DNA of 64,000 bases, taken from NCBI GenBank assembly GCA_016873805.1, contig VGVZ01000002.1, positions 120,760 to 184,759 on the forward strand. The letters are read 5' to 3'. Origin of the DNA: Ignavibacteria bacterium (GTDB taxonomy: Bacteria > Bacteroidota > Ignavibacteria > UBA10030). This document shows positions 19,720-29,678 of this stretch, in pieces. The notes under the pieces were generated by a model that worked only from the letters and a program-made list of their open reading frames with translations, was not told where the DNA came from and did not search any database. The position numbers and the translations under genes were made by a program. The first letter of the stretch is position 1, and every line of letters begins with the position of its first letter.

Positions 19720-21033
19720 CTAGAACCGAAGAATGTCGTTGTAGAGAACAAATGCCATGAAGGCAAGGAGGAGAAAGAAACCGGCCTGTTGGAGCGCTAA
19801 CTTGATCTTGTTTGGGATTTCTCGCCGAAAGATCCCCTCATACATGAGAAACATCGCGTGACCCCCATCAAGACCAGGAAAGGGGAGAAGGTTCAATATC
19901 GCAAGGCTCATGCTGAGCATCGCAATAACCGTAAGAAAGCTCGTGAGACCAACTTCTGCCGAGCGTGTTGCGATTTGCGCAATCATAACCGGACCGCCGA
20001 TCGATTCGGAGAACGATACCGTTCCAACGATGATGGCATAGATGTTCTTAAGGAAGAGCCCTGTCATTCCCAGCAGATCTTTCCCCCCCTCGACCAGTGC
20101 CCCCAACAGCGAGTACGTTCGCTTTTCAAATTCACCCGTGAACATCGGATCGAGCACGATGCCGATGCGCCCCTCGTCTGTGGTCCGGACTCGCGCCCGG
20201 AGGATCTCCTCTCCGCGTTTCCACTCGACTTCGACTTCGGTGCTGATGAACTTGCTCATCGTTGCGGGCAATGTGTAGTAATCCACATCAACGCCGTTCA
20301 CGCGCTGAATGATATCGCCAGGTTGAATACCGATCTGGGCGGCCGGTTTCCCTTCGTCAACATTACCGACGCGCGGCAACACCCCTTTCGGCATGATTCC
20401 AAAGCGCTGCTCGGCGAAATTCGGAAATTCGGCCTGGGAAAGGAAGAGCGTGACCACCCGACCGGCGCGCTCCACCTCTATCGAGACCCCGTTGCTCATT
20501 GATTCTGCATAGAGGGTGGCCTCGATTTCGTCCCATGTCCTCACCCGTTTTCCATTGACGCTCAAGATCTTGTCGTCTCTGATCAGCCCCGCTTTTTCGG
20601 CGGCACTACCGCTCGCGACCGAACCGATTTGCGTCACCGGATAGACCGACTTTCCCTGGAAGTAGATGATTCCCCAGAGAATTGCGAGTGCAAGGACGAC
20701 ATTCATGGCTACACCCGCTGTGATGACGATGAGCCGCTGCCAGATCGGCTTGGAGCGATATTCCCACGGTTGAGGTTCTCGCTGAAGGTGATCGGTATCG
20801 AAGCTCTCGTCGATCATTCCGGAGATTTTTACGTATCCACCGATCGGGATCCACGATACGCAATAATCCGTGTCGCCGATCTTTCTGCCAAATGCGCGAG
20901 GAGGAAATCCGATGCTGAATCGTTCTATCCGCATGTTGAAGAACTTTGCGGCGACAAAATGGCCAAGCTCGTGAATGAACACAAGCCCGCCGATGGTAAT
21001 GAGGAAATAGAATATCGTTTTCAGAATTTCCAC
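19720..21033 (-). CDS. rseP: Site-2 zinc metalloprotease RseP
   Basis: HELGHFVAAKFF zinc site, two PDZ-like regions, NLLPFPGLDGGH motif. Confidence 0.93.
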   Translation of the reverse strand: MEILKTIFYFLITIGGLVFIHELGHFVAAKFFNMRIERFSIGFPPRAFGRKIGDTDYCVSWIPIGGYVKISGMIDESFDTDHLQREPQPWEYRSKPIWQRLIVITAGVAMNVVLALAILWGIIYFQGKSVYPVTQIGSVASGSAAEKAGLIRDDKILSVNGKRVRTWDEIEATLYAESMSNGVSIEVERAGRVVTLFLSQAEFPNFAEQRFGIMPKGVLPRVGNVDEGKPAAQIGIQPGDIIQRVNGVDVDYYTLPATMSKFISTEVEVEWKRGEEILRARVRTTDEGRIGIVLDPMFTGEFEKRTYSLLGALVEGGKDLLGMTGLFLKNIYAIIVGTVSFSESIGGPVMIAQIATRSAEVGLTSFLTVIAMLSMSLAILNLLPFPGLDGGHAMFLMYEGIFRREIPNKIKLALQQAGFFLLLAFMAFVLYNDILRF

Positions 21034-21093
21034 TGGTGTCCTTTGGTACGCAGTACGTTTATCCTACAAACATTCACACTCAGTTGCAACCTG

Positions 21094-22248
21094 TCAGATG
21101 AGCTTCCGAACGAAGTCACGCGCAGACCGATCGGCTTCCATGATATCGTCGAGACTGGGCATTTTTTGAACTCTCTGCTCTGTTATCGCTCGTTGGATAA
21201 GCTCAGGAATCTGTTGAAAGGCTATTTTCTTGTTCAGAAAGGCCTCCACCGCAATCTCGTTGGCGGCATTGAGTAACGCCGGAGCCGTTCCTCCAAGTTC
21301 CAGCGCGTCATATGCAAGCTGCAGGCAGCGGAACTTTTCTCGATCTGGCTTGAAAAAGGTCATTTGCTGAAGTTTGGGGAAGTCTACCCGAACGCCATTG
21401 AGCGCCTGCCGACTGGGATACGTCAGCGCGTACTGAATCGGCACCTTCATGTCCGGCAGACCGAGTTGTGCCTTCACGGAGCCGTCGACAAATTCAACCA
21501 TTGAGTGGATAATCGACTGAGGGTGAATGACAACTTCAATGTTCCCTGGATCGAGGTGAAACAGCCAATATGCCTCGATCACCTCGAGTCCCTTGTTCAT
21601 CAGCGTCGCCGAGTCGATCGTGATTTTTTTTCCCATTTTCCACGTCGGATGACTCAACGCTTGCTCGACGGTGATATTGGGAAAATCCTCGAGCGGGTAA
21701 TTCAGGAACGGGCCGCCGGAAGCCGTGAGGATGATACGCGAGATGTTTTTCCGCTCTTCACCCAGCATGCACTGAAGAATTGCACTGTGCTCGCTGTCGA
21801 TGGGGATCAGCGAGGTCTTCTGTTCTTTGACGAGGGCAGTGATGATCTCTCCTGCCACAACCAGCGTTTCTTTGTTGGCCAGGGCAACGCTCTTTCCGTG
21901 CTTGATCGCCTGAACCGTCGGTTTCAGACCGGCAAACCCCACCAGAGCATTGATCACGACATCGACATCGTCGCGTGAGACCACCTCCAGGAGTCCTTCT
22001 GGACCGGTGTGAACTTCAACGCGTTTACTGTGCGACGAGTGGAATCCCTTCGCCCGTGCGTTGTCGAGCACCACAACGCCCTTCGGGTGGAATTCGTCCA
22101 CCTGACGTGCAAGGAGTTCTGTATTCCGATTCGTCGTCAGGTAGGTAGGAATGAATCGCCCTGCGGAAGATCGAATGACCTCGAGACTGCTTCGGCCGAT
22201 TGAACCCGTCGCACCGAGAATAGCAATATTCTTCGGCGGTTTAGTCAT
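21094..22248 (-). CDS. dxr: 1-deoxy-D-xylulose 5-phosphate reductoisomerase
   Basis: NIAILGATGSIGRSSLEVI; LANKETLVVAGE; DSEHSAILQC; HPTWKMGKKITIDSATLMNKGLEVIEA. Confidence 0.97.
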   Translation of the reverse strand: MTKPPKNIAILGATGSIGRSSLEVIRSSAGRFIPTYLTTNRNTELLARQVDEFHPKGVVVLDNARAKGFHSSHSKRVEVHTGPEGLLEVVSRDDVDVVINALVGFAGLKPTVQAIKHGKSVALANKETLVVAGEIITALVKEQKTSLIPIDSEHSAILQCMLGEERKNISRIILTASGGPFLNYPLEDFPNITVEQALSHPTWKMGKKITIDSATLMNKGLEVIEAYWLFHLDPGNIEVVIHPQSIIHSMVEFVDGSVKAQLGLPDMKVPIQYALTYPSRQALNGVRVDFPKLQQMTFFKPDREKFRCLQLAYDALELGGTAPALLNAANEIAVEAFLNKKIAFQQIPELIQRAITEQRVQKMPSLDDIMEADRSARDFVRKLI

Positions 22249-22351
22249 AATACAACGCAAAAGTAACCAATAATGGAGGGCAAGTCAAGGAAGGGAACCG
22301 TAGGCGTGCTTGTGTGGCCACCAGCTCTTTGAATATGTTTCTCTCTTGATT

Positions 22352-23083
22352 CTACACACGAATACTCAGCGCCAGACTCATAATGCGAGTGTGTCCGAGG
22401 CTTCCCTCTCCGATGACGCTCACGCTCTCCCAGAGGGAGTACCGTATCCCGAGGAGCGGACTAACATTCCCCTCTCGCTCACCGGAAAGCGTGAGATTCT
22501 TGACTTCGTTGTCAATTTTGTTTCGTCCGGAATAGAACCTCACACCGCCATACAACGATGCGCGGGGTGTCACCTCATACTCTCCCAGGAGAATCGCCTG
22601 CACCTCGGTTATCACAAACGAGGCCTCGGTCGGAACGAAACAATCCGTTTGATCAAGATTCCCTACTGACCGCGCGTAGTTGAGGGAGCCGTAGAGGTTC
22701 AATGAGGGGAGCAGGTTTGGAACGACCGAGCCAACTCCGATTCCATAGAGGAAACCAAGGCTTCCGGTGAACATGGGGCAAGCCGAGGTCAATTCTGTTC
22801 TTAAGGGTACACCGGCTTGCGCGGTGAGGAAGAGGCGATCGGTGAGAGGCAAATGACCTTTCCCGATGACCGCATGCTGGCGGAGATCATACCTTGCACC
22901 TGCAATGCGCTCATGGCTCCACCCCGATGAGGCAACGAACGTCACGGCCGGCTTGTTGCTCCCGGAGAGGGAAACGGTACAACAGGCCCCTGATGCGGTC
23001 AGATCCTGGGCAACCACCATGCACAACATGGCAATGATCATAATCGAGCGCATCAATGATGAGGAAAGTGTGAATTTCTTCAT
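22352..23083 (-). CDS. Secreted/outer-membrane protein of unknown function
   Basis: Signal peptide MKKFTLSSSLMRSIMIIAMLCMVVAQDLTASGA, beta-rich remainder. Confidence 0.5.
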   Translation of the reverse strand: MKKFTLSSSLMRSIMIIAMLCMVVAQDLTASGACCTVSLSGSNKPAVTFVASSGWSHERIAGARYDLRQHAVIGKGHLPLTDRLFLTAQAGVPLRTELTSACPMFTGSLGFLYGIGVGSVVPNLLPSLNLYGSLNYARSVGNLDQTDCFVPTEASFVITEVQAILLGEYEVTPRASLYGGVRFYSGRNKIDNEVKNLTLSGEREGNVSPLLGIRYSLWESVSVIGEGSLGHTRIMSLALSIRV

Positions 23084-23110
23084 GTGTGACCTTCGATTCA
23101 AAGTCTTGAT

Positions 23111-24580
23111 CTATTCTGTGAAATGCCTAATCACCATCTCCATATGTTCTTCGCATACCCTGCAAAAGGGCTTGATCCCTTTCGTGAACATCAGACAGTC
23201 GACCATCGGCCGGTAGAGGCCCTTGGAGGCGTATCCACTCCCTTCAAACGCTCCGACTTTTCCTGCAAGTGGGCTCGTCTCGAGAAACCGGTCGGCACGC
23301 TGGCTCCGTTCTTTGTCTTTCTTCGCGTATTCTGCCTGCAACGCAGCAATTTCGCGTTCCGGTGCTTTCGATCGTTTTAGTTCGGCAATTCTGTTGTTCA
23401 ACTCACGTCGTTCCTTCTGCCAGGCGACATCCATTCCATCATACTCCTCCTTGTTCCACAACGTGGGGAGCTGAATGCCCGGCGTCTGCAGATGTTTCCA
23501 TTTCAGATTCATCGGATCCATCAGACGCGTCAGGTTCGGCTCGGCTGGCTCTACTCCTTCCGGATAGAATTCGTTGTACGCGACGTCAGAAGTGTAGTAC
23601 TCATCGGCGAGTCCCGCAAATGAATGTCCGAATTCGTGGAGAAAGACATATCCGCTGAACTGATTGTCGGATGTGAATGTAGAATAGAGATTGTAGATCC
23701 CCCCTCCCCCGTACCTCGGGGAATTGCACATGATATAGACGGCATCGTACGGCACGTGCCCCGCGAGATCCCGCATCACTTTGTTTTCCTCGGTGAGGAT
23801 GTACCGTTCAGATCCGAGGGAATAGAATCGTGTACCGAGCAGATTACGTTTGTACATGTTTGCGCCCGGCTCATCAATCCCGCTCTCTTCTGATGGATGG
23901 AACACTCCGTAGATGTTAATCTTGTTCTTGTATCGTTTGAACGGTTCATGGCTGAGGAAGACATCAGCATATCGTTTGAGATCTCTTTCGAATTTCTTCT
24001 GTTCCGCAGCAGAATATCCATCCCCGAGAATCACGAGATCGAGAGACGTTGCCGGATCTCCGCTGATGCGGGTGCGGGAGACCTTGACTCCGGAATGCTT
24101 CGGCGTTTCCTTGATGATATACAGATTGGAAGGGTCGATCGTGTCGGCAAAGACCTCGTTCATTCCTCCGGATCGATCTCGTTTCTCTATTGAAAAGCGA
24201 AACGCCCTCTTCGGCATCGGGACAAGGGCGCTTTCGTGATAGGTCCGCTTTGTCCCCTGAATGGCTTTCGTTGTTGTCTGATATTCTTTGAAATAGCTGT
24301 CGAATCCACGGGAGAAGAGTACTGTGCCGGAGGGGATGTCGTACACCTTGTAGTAATAGGCGCCGTTGTTAAAGGGATCGATGAGATTCTTCTTCGACCC
24401 GGCCCAGCCATCATACTCATACACTTCGTCGAGTGTGATGAGTTCTGATGCGGCATCGCCGATATGGTAATAATCGATGCGAAGGGTTTTGTTGAAGAAA
24501 TGGTTGTCGTACTTCACCTGTGCGCGAGTCATCAACGCCAGGGTGAGAACAACTGCGGAAAGGAGCGTGATCCGTTTCAT
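23111..24580 (-). CDS. M64-family (IgA peptidase-like) metallopeptidase
   Basis: VFLHEFGHSFAGLADEYY zinc motif; DLVILGDGYSAAEQKKFERDLKR M64 signature; signal peptide. Confidence 0.85.
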   Translation of the reverse strand: MKRITLLSAVVLTLALMTRAQVKYDNHFFNKTLRIDYYHIGDAASELITLDEVYEYDGWAGSKKNLIDPFNNGAYYYKVYDIPSGTVLFSRGFDSYFKEYQTTTKAIQGTKRTYHESALVPMPKRAFRFSIEKRDRSGGMNEVFADTIDPSNLYIIKETPKHSGVKVSRTRISGDPATSLDLVILGDGYSAAEQKKFERDLKRYADVFLSHEPFKRYKNKINIYGVFHPSEESGIDEPGANMYKRNLLGTRFYSLGSERYILTEENKVMRDLAGHVPYDAVYIMCNSPRYGGGGIYNLYSTFTSDNQFSGYVFLHEFGHSFAGLADEYYTSDVAYNEFYPEGVEPAEPNLTRLMDPMNLKWKHLQTPGIQLPTLWNKEEYDGMDVAWQKERRELNNRIAELKRSKAPEREIAALQAEYAKKDKERSQRADRFLETSPLAGKVGAFEGSGYASKGLYRPMVDCLMFTKGIKPFCRVCEEHMEMVIRHFTE

Positions 24581-24966
24581 GAAGGGCTCGTAGAATGAGT
24601 GATGGTTACGATCGTTCTCAATGAGATGGAAGTCTTGGTTATGACCGTCCGTGGAGGCGCGCAAATGCTCTCAAGAGGAGCGCTTCGGTGTAGGAATACC
24701 ACAATTCGCCAAAGTATCGATTGACATAATGTAACATTTCTTTCGATAAGCGGCATCGACAGACTACGGAAGAGAGGTGACAGCAAGAACTGCTCCCTCA
24801 GGATCTTCTTCTCCAGAAATTCTCCCCCTTTTTGCGAAGAGGGGTCTTCATAACGATAGTTTACGTGGGGGTTGACGGGCTTGAGCAGGTAACGTGGAAA
24901 CGCTGAAGGGATTGGTTGGCAAAGGAGTCGGATGTCAGGGAGAATCGGCGGATAACAAGGAGGTCC

Positions 24967-25280
24967 TTATTTGCCAGATTTCAATTTCTTTTCCGCAGCA
25001 AGGGCTGCCTGGGCAACCGGAGTGTTGATGTACCTCTTTTGTATTTGTGAAAATAGGCGATGCCTGCTTCAATTTGATTGATCGCTCGATAGTCATCCAC
25101 CAGTTGTTGGACAGCATGAATTGCCAAGCTGTTGGTCTGATTCCAGCGGGCCTGTTCATCCGGGGATGAAATATTAGGGAAGGGATAAAGATAGATGATT
25201 TGTTGACGAGAGATGAGTATTCTGTCCATCCTTCCCGCTCCTTTGTATGCTTGCGACGCAAGATCAAGCAGTTCCATCAT
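24967..25280 (-). pseudogene. Small alpha-helical protein, apparent frameshift near 25050
   Basis: ATG frame MMELLDLASQAYKGAGRMDRILISRQQIIYLYPFPN...IEAGIAYF; the other frame continues naturally SQIQKRYINTPVAQAALAAEKKLKSGK* to 24967. The switch is at an A4 run (25050-25053). Confidence 0.45.
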
Positions 25281-25578
25281 TCGCCGGTTCGTGGTGAACT
25301 TCGGTTGAGGTTTTGTTTGATTCTTTTGACGACATAACTTATCGCATTAGCCAGTTCGGGCCATGCCTTCGTGTAATTCTTCGCGGCAACGAGACTGGCA
25401 ATCTTCGCGTGTGCGACAGCGTATTCTGGATCGCTATCATCCAGGGCTATGTGGGCGTACGAACTCGTGTGGATCTGCGAGATGAATACAAGCGTGGCAA
25501 CTACCAGGAGAGTTATGACGAGAAAGACGATTCTTCTCTCCGTTGTGCTTCCGGCAAGCGGAATCTGAATATCGTCAC
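25277..25578 (-). pseudogene. Small single-TM protein missing from the ORF track (no canonical in-frame start)
   Basis: Continuous minus-strand frame TERRIVFLVITLLVVATLVFISQIHTSSYAHIALDDSDPEYAVAHAKIASLVAAKNYTKAWPELANAISYVVKRIKQNLNRSSPRTGE*; stop overlaps the next ATG. GTG at 25578 is in another frame. Confidence 0.45.
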
Positions 25579-26022
25579 TTATCTCATGACGAGTGCCATC
25601 GCCTCTTGTACCGCCCTTTCCAGATCAGCCGGTTTATCAGTACCGATCCTATTCTTCTTCCCATCTTTGAATTCCAGTTCCACCGCATCCAATCCGGAAA
25701 TATTGTAGAGCCAGCCGTGTGGAGTGAGGCGGATTCCCCATCCATAGTACCACTTGTTTCTCACTATCCTGCATGATGCAACCTCGGAAAGCAAAAACCT
25801 CTTCCTGATCAACCCTATGCCGTATCGAGCAACGATCTCACCCGCGGCAATTGTCACAGTCAGGGTGGCAAACAAGAGCATCGTGAGTAACAGCATTCCA
25901 AGAATAGCCGCGACGATGAGGGTAAATCCGACCGTCGCGATCAGATAAAGCTCTACTGCAACAGGAATCGCCAACCCTACGATCAGCGGATATCCGATTT
26001 GGGTATGACGATATATTTCCAT
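25579..26022 (-). CDS. Small membrane protein with PH-like C-terminal region
   Basis: Two TM segments then VRNKWYYGWGIRLTPHGWLYNISGLDAVELEFKDGKK. Confidence 0.55.
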   Translation of the reverse strand: MEIYRHTQIGYPLIVGLAIPVAVELYLIATVGFTLIVAAILGMLLLTMLLFATLTVTIAAGEIVARYGIGLIRKRFLLSEVASCRIVRNKWYYGWGIRLTPHGWLYNISGLDAVELEFKDGKKNRIGTDKPADLERAVQEAMALVMR

Positions 26023-26064
26023 CGTGATCGTTCTCCGTGCAAAATGTCTTTGCCAGCGGGGCCG

Positions 26065-27633
26065 CTATTTATCACTGTGCGATACCGGCTTCAGCAAAAG
26101 ATCGTGGAAATCAAAACTGAAATCGGTTGCAGGCGAGACAGCTTTCATTTTTGCCTGATCGATTGTCCCCTCCGGGTGTAAGGCGAACGTGATATATGCA
26201 TCTGCCCGCAATTCACGATCATGCCAGCGGACGATGAAGGTATCATGCTGATAGTGCTCCATTGTTCCAACAAGGACCGGAGTTCTCGTGAAGCGGAGGA
26301 TCATCTTTCCATCTTCTTGTCCTATCGTGATGTCGCCGTACCACGCATCCCGGTACGTCCCGGAATACCCGGCAAGCGCGAGCGAGGGCTTTGAAATTGA
26401 ATCTCGCGAGCCGGCCGCTCTCTGCTCTGCCGCCATAGCCATCGAATCGGCGCGTATCTCGCCACGCTTGAATGCCGACAACCAATCGTGTTTCGGCGCG
26501 TTCAGGAATCTGTCGAGCACATAGTACGTGATCGCATTGAACGCGCCGCCAGATTCCTGGTTCGTCAAGACGGTGACGCCCAGCTTCAGCTCCGGGATCA
26601 GGGTAAGTCGGGAGACATAACCCGGCAACCCTCCGGTGTGGCTGACCGTTTTGTACCCGCGATAGTCCCTCACACCAAATCCCAATCCGTAGCCGTTGAA
26701 GTTTGCGCGTAGCGGCGCGAGATCCCCCGAGGGAGGCCTGATCGGTATCGGCGTGACAAGACTCCACAGCTCGATTGCCGTCCCCCGCGAAAAGAGGCGC
26801 TTGTCTGGCGCGATTCGCCCGGAGTCGAGCTGAACGATCATCCACTTTGCCATATCTTCCGCGTTCGAGTTGATGCCCCCGGCTGGATTGGTGTTGTCGC
26901 TGGCAAAGGGCTTCACAACTTGAAGCCGTCCATCAACCTTCGCGTGAGTGATCGCTGTGTTACCCGTCGGATCAAACTCTCGTTGTCTCATCTTGCTTGT
27001 CGTCATCCCTACCGGCACAAGAATCCTCTCCTGCACAAACTCTTCCCACGTCTTTCCGGAGACGGCATGAATAACTTCCCCAGCAACAGTGTAGAGAACA
27101 TTATCATACGCGTACGCGCTGCGGAAGCTTGTCACGAGCGGCAAGTATCGCAATCGTTCGGTGATTTCTTTCCGATTGTATGTGGTCGGCGGCCACCAGA
27201 GGAGATCCCCGGCTCCAAGTCCAAGACCACTCCGATGAACCATCAGGTCGCGGATCGTCAGCTCGCGGGTCACATAAGGATCCGACATCCGGAACCACGG
27301 AAGATGATTGATGACCGGATCGTCCCACTTGATCTTTCCCTCTTCCACAAGCAACGCAAGGGCGGTTGCGGTAACCGCTTTCGTGTTTGAAGCAATCCCG
27401 AAGAGTGTCCGACTGTCAACCGGGCTTGATTCGCCAAGTTTTCGAATGCCGTATCCCTTGGCAAGGAGGGTTTTTCCATCCTTCACGATTGCGATGCTCA
27501 CGCCAGGAACATCAAACGCTTTCATCACGCTCTGGACATACACATCAAACGATGCTTCCGAGAACGAGCTCTTTTGTGCGAACAGAAGGAAAGGAAAAAG
27601 GATAACGAACGGGACTCTTATTGTAGTTTTCAT
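26065..27633 (-). CDS. Serine hydrolase, beta-lactamase class C / PBP4*-like with C-terminal DUF3471-like region
   Basis: FGIASNTKAVTATALALLVEEGKIKWDDPV (SxxK), YAYDNVLYTVAGEVI (YxN), HTGGLPGY. Confidence 0.88.
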   Translation of the reverse strand: MKTTIRVPFVILFPFLLFAQKSSFSEASFDVYVQSVMKAFDVPGVSIAIVKDGKTLLAKGYGIRKLGESSPVDSRTLFGIASNTKAVTATALALLVEEGKIKWDDPVINHLPWFRMSDPYVTRELTIRDLMVHRSGLGLGAGDLLWWPPTTYNRKEITERLRYLPLVTSFRSAYAYDNVLYTVAGEVIHAVSGKTWEEFVQERILVPVGMTTSKMRQREFDPTGNTAITHAKVDGRLQVVKPFASDNTNPAGGINSNAEDMAKWMIVQLDSGRIAPDKRLFSRGTAIELWSLVTPIPIRPPSGDLAPLRANFNGYGLGFGVRDYRGYKTVSHTGGLPGYVSRLTLIPELKLGVTVLTNQESGGAFNAITYYVLDRFLNAPKHDWLSAFKRGEIRADSMAMAAEQRAAGSRDSISKPSLALAGYSGTYRDAWYGDITIGQEDGKMILRFTRTPVLVGTMEHYQHDTFIVRWHDRELRADAYITFALHPEGTIDQAKMKAVSPATDFSFDFHDLLLKPVSHSDK

Positions 27634-27781
27634 AGTTCGTAGCAGTCAATTTGTGTGAGGAAAGATGTTGAAATTGATCACCGCTCATTCTACTAAGACG
27701 TCCCGAGTGAATCAAGCATATTCATTCTCCCTGGAGCGATCAATAGCCACACAACCCGTCTGAGATCAACTCAAACGCTCA

Positions 27782-27866
27782 ACCGCGGAGAGCGCAACGA
27801 ACGCCAAGGAAGACTTGTTGTGTCTCCGAGGAGAGATCTCAGCGACCTCTGCGCCCTCGGCGGTTA
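27782..27866. repeat. REP-like imperfect palindromic repeat (AACCGC...GCGGTT type)
   Basis: Outer arms AACCGCGGAGAGCGCA and (reverse complement of right end) AACCGCCGAGGGCGCA match at 14/16; intergenic. Confidence 0.5.
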
Positions 27867-28011
27867 TCTCTTTTCACAGGGGTCTTTTTGGTCGAATCCT
27901 GAGAACAGAATCCGTATCCGGACCATCCAACAGAAACGGTGAACTTAATTCCCACCCGTTTGTGTTCCCCTCCAAAAATGTGTATCCTCTTTTCATATTT
28001 GGAGATTACTC

Positions 28012-28734
28012 GTGCATCGTCCGGACTATCCCCAACTCCTCATCGCGAGCGATCATTCTCTGCTCGTACGATTCGGGACGGAAATCGATCTTTCACTCCA
28101 CCAATCCGTACGTCGACTCACACACTCCCTTCTTTCAGAGAAGCCGCGATGGTTCACCAATATTCATCCGGCGTATGCCTCCGTTCTGGTGACGTTCGAC
28201 CCTCGCATCACGGAGCTACCTGAAATCCGGAGACGAATCTCTCGCCATCTCGAACAGTTGCACTCCGTTGAATTGCCTCAGCCGCGCTGCGTGGAAGTCC
28301 CCGTCGTTTACGGGGGCGAGTTTGGACCCGACCTTCGTGACGTTGCTTCCCATTGCAGGTTATCGGTCGAAGAAGTAATTCAGATGCATGTATCGGATCA
28401 TTACCTTGTTTATTTCCTTGGTTTTTCACCGGGTTTTGCATACATGGGTGGTTTGTCCCCTTTGCTCGCTACACCGAGACTGGCGGCTCCGCGCACACGA
28501 GTGCCGGCGGGGAGCGTCGCAATTGGTGGAAAGCAGACCGGTATTTATCCGGTTGTCTCTCCCGGAGGGTGGCGAATTATCGGACGAACCCCTTTGGGAC
28601 TGTTCGACCCTAAGAGGGATCCACCTACGCACCTCCAGATCGGAGACGAGGTAATGTTTCGCCAGATATCGGAGGAAGAATTCAGATCGTTTTTCTCTTC
28701 CCCTGACCGGAGTGATCGATCGGAATTGACATGA
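28012..28734 (+). CDS. pxpB: 5-oxoprolinase subunit PxpB (KipI-like)
   Basis: LLVRFGTEIDLSLHQSVRRL...VPVVYGGEFGPDL...YFLGFSPGFAYMGGL...AIGGKQTGIYPVVSPGGWRIIGRTPL. Confidence 0.93.
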   Translation: MHRPDYPQLLIASDHSLLVRFGTEIDLSLHQSVRRLTHSLLSEKPRWFTNIHPAYASVLVTFDPRITELPEIRRRISRHLEQLHSVELPQPRCVEVPVVYGGEFGPDLRDVASHCRLSVEEVIQMHVSDHYLVYFLGFSPGFAYMGGLSPLLATPRLAAPRTRVPAGSVAIGGKQTGIYPVVSPGGWRIIGRTPLGLFDPKRDPPTHLQIGDEVMFRQISEEEFRSFFSSPDRSDRSELT

Positions 28735-29678
28735 ACGCAATCACGGTTTCCAGTCCCGGCTTTCTTACGACGATTCAGGATCTCGGTCGTTTCGGACACG
28801 CGCACCTCGGGGTCTCGCAGGCCGGCGCTGCCGATACGATCGCTCTCCGAATGGGAAACCTCCTCCTCGGAAATCCGGAGAACACTCCCGCTCTTGAGAT
28901 GACCCTCGTCGGAGGAGCCTTCACCTTTTCATCCGATTGCCCGATTGCGATCACCGGGGCCAATTTCTCCCCCATCATCGACGGACATTCTGTCCCTCTC
29001 TGGACGACCGTTGAAATCAAAGCCGGACAGACCGTGGCTTTCGGCGCCGCAAAAGCCGGGGTTCGAGCGTATCTTTGCATTCGGGGAGAGCTAAATGTTC
29101 CTCGTCATTTGGGGAGCGCATCAACGCATGTGCTCAGTGGGATTGGTGGTCTTTCCGGCCGAGCCCTTCAGAAGGGGGATGAGTTGAGCTACGCGCCTCT
29201 CGATCCAATTCCATATCACCTCTATCGTGTTGTTTCTGCAAGTGTGTTGAGAGAGTTAGGCCCGCGGACAAATCTTCGTGTAACTCCAGCTTCGGAGTGG
29301 GAATCGTTCACCGATGAAGCGCTCGGTCTCTTCTATTCCTCTTCATACGAGATAAGCGAAGAATCCAACCGTGTCGGTCTCCGACTTCGTGGTCCCACGC
29401 TCAAGCGGACCGTTCAGACAGACATTCTCACAGAGGGTGTTTCAACCGGCACCATCCAGGTCCCGCCGAACGGACAGCCGATCATTCTTTCTATCGAGCA
29501 TCCGACAACGGGCGGATACCCAAGAATCGCGAGCGTGATTTCAGCCGATCTCTCTTCAATAGGACAGCTCAGACCGCGTGACGAAATCACGTTTGAATTG
29601 GTGGACCTCACGGCGGCACAGGACGCGCGCCGGGCGCAGGAAGCCCTCATCGGTCATCGGTCCCTCATCGCATTATGA
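28731..29678 (+). CDS. pxpC: 5-oxoprolinase subunit PxpC (KipA-like)
   Basis: SPGFLTTIQDLGRFGHAHLGVSQAGAADTIALRMGNLLLGN; overlaps pxpB stop. Confidence 0.93.
   Translation: MNAITVSSPGFLTTIQDLGRFGHAHLGVSQAGAADTIALRMGNLLLGNPENTPALEMTLVGGAFTFSSDCPIAITGANFSPIIDGHSVPLWTTVEIKAGQTVAFGAAKAGVRAYLCIRGELNVPRHLGSASTHVLSGIGGLSGRALQKGDELSYAPLDPIPYHLYRVVSASVLRELGPRTNLRVTPASEWESFTDEALGLFYSSSYEISEESNRVGLRLRGPTLKRTVQTDILTEGVSTGTIQVPPNGQPIILSIEHPTTGGYPRIASVISADLSSIGQLRPRDEITFELVDLTAAQDARRAQEALIGHRSLIAL

Noticed and set aside
19858-20502. 214-aa plus-strand ORF over rseP
   Set aside because: Antisense shadow ORF; rseP is unambiguous.
24830-24855. CCCC...GGGG hairpin (ccccctttttgcgaagaggggt) downstream of the small-protein operon
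   Set aside because: Stem of only ~4 bp with A/T mismatches; too weak to call a terminator.
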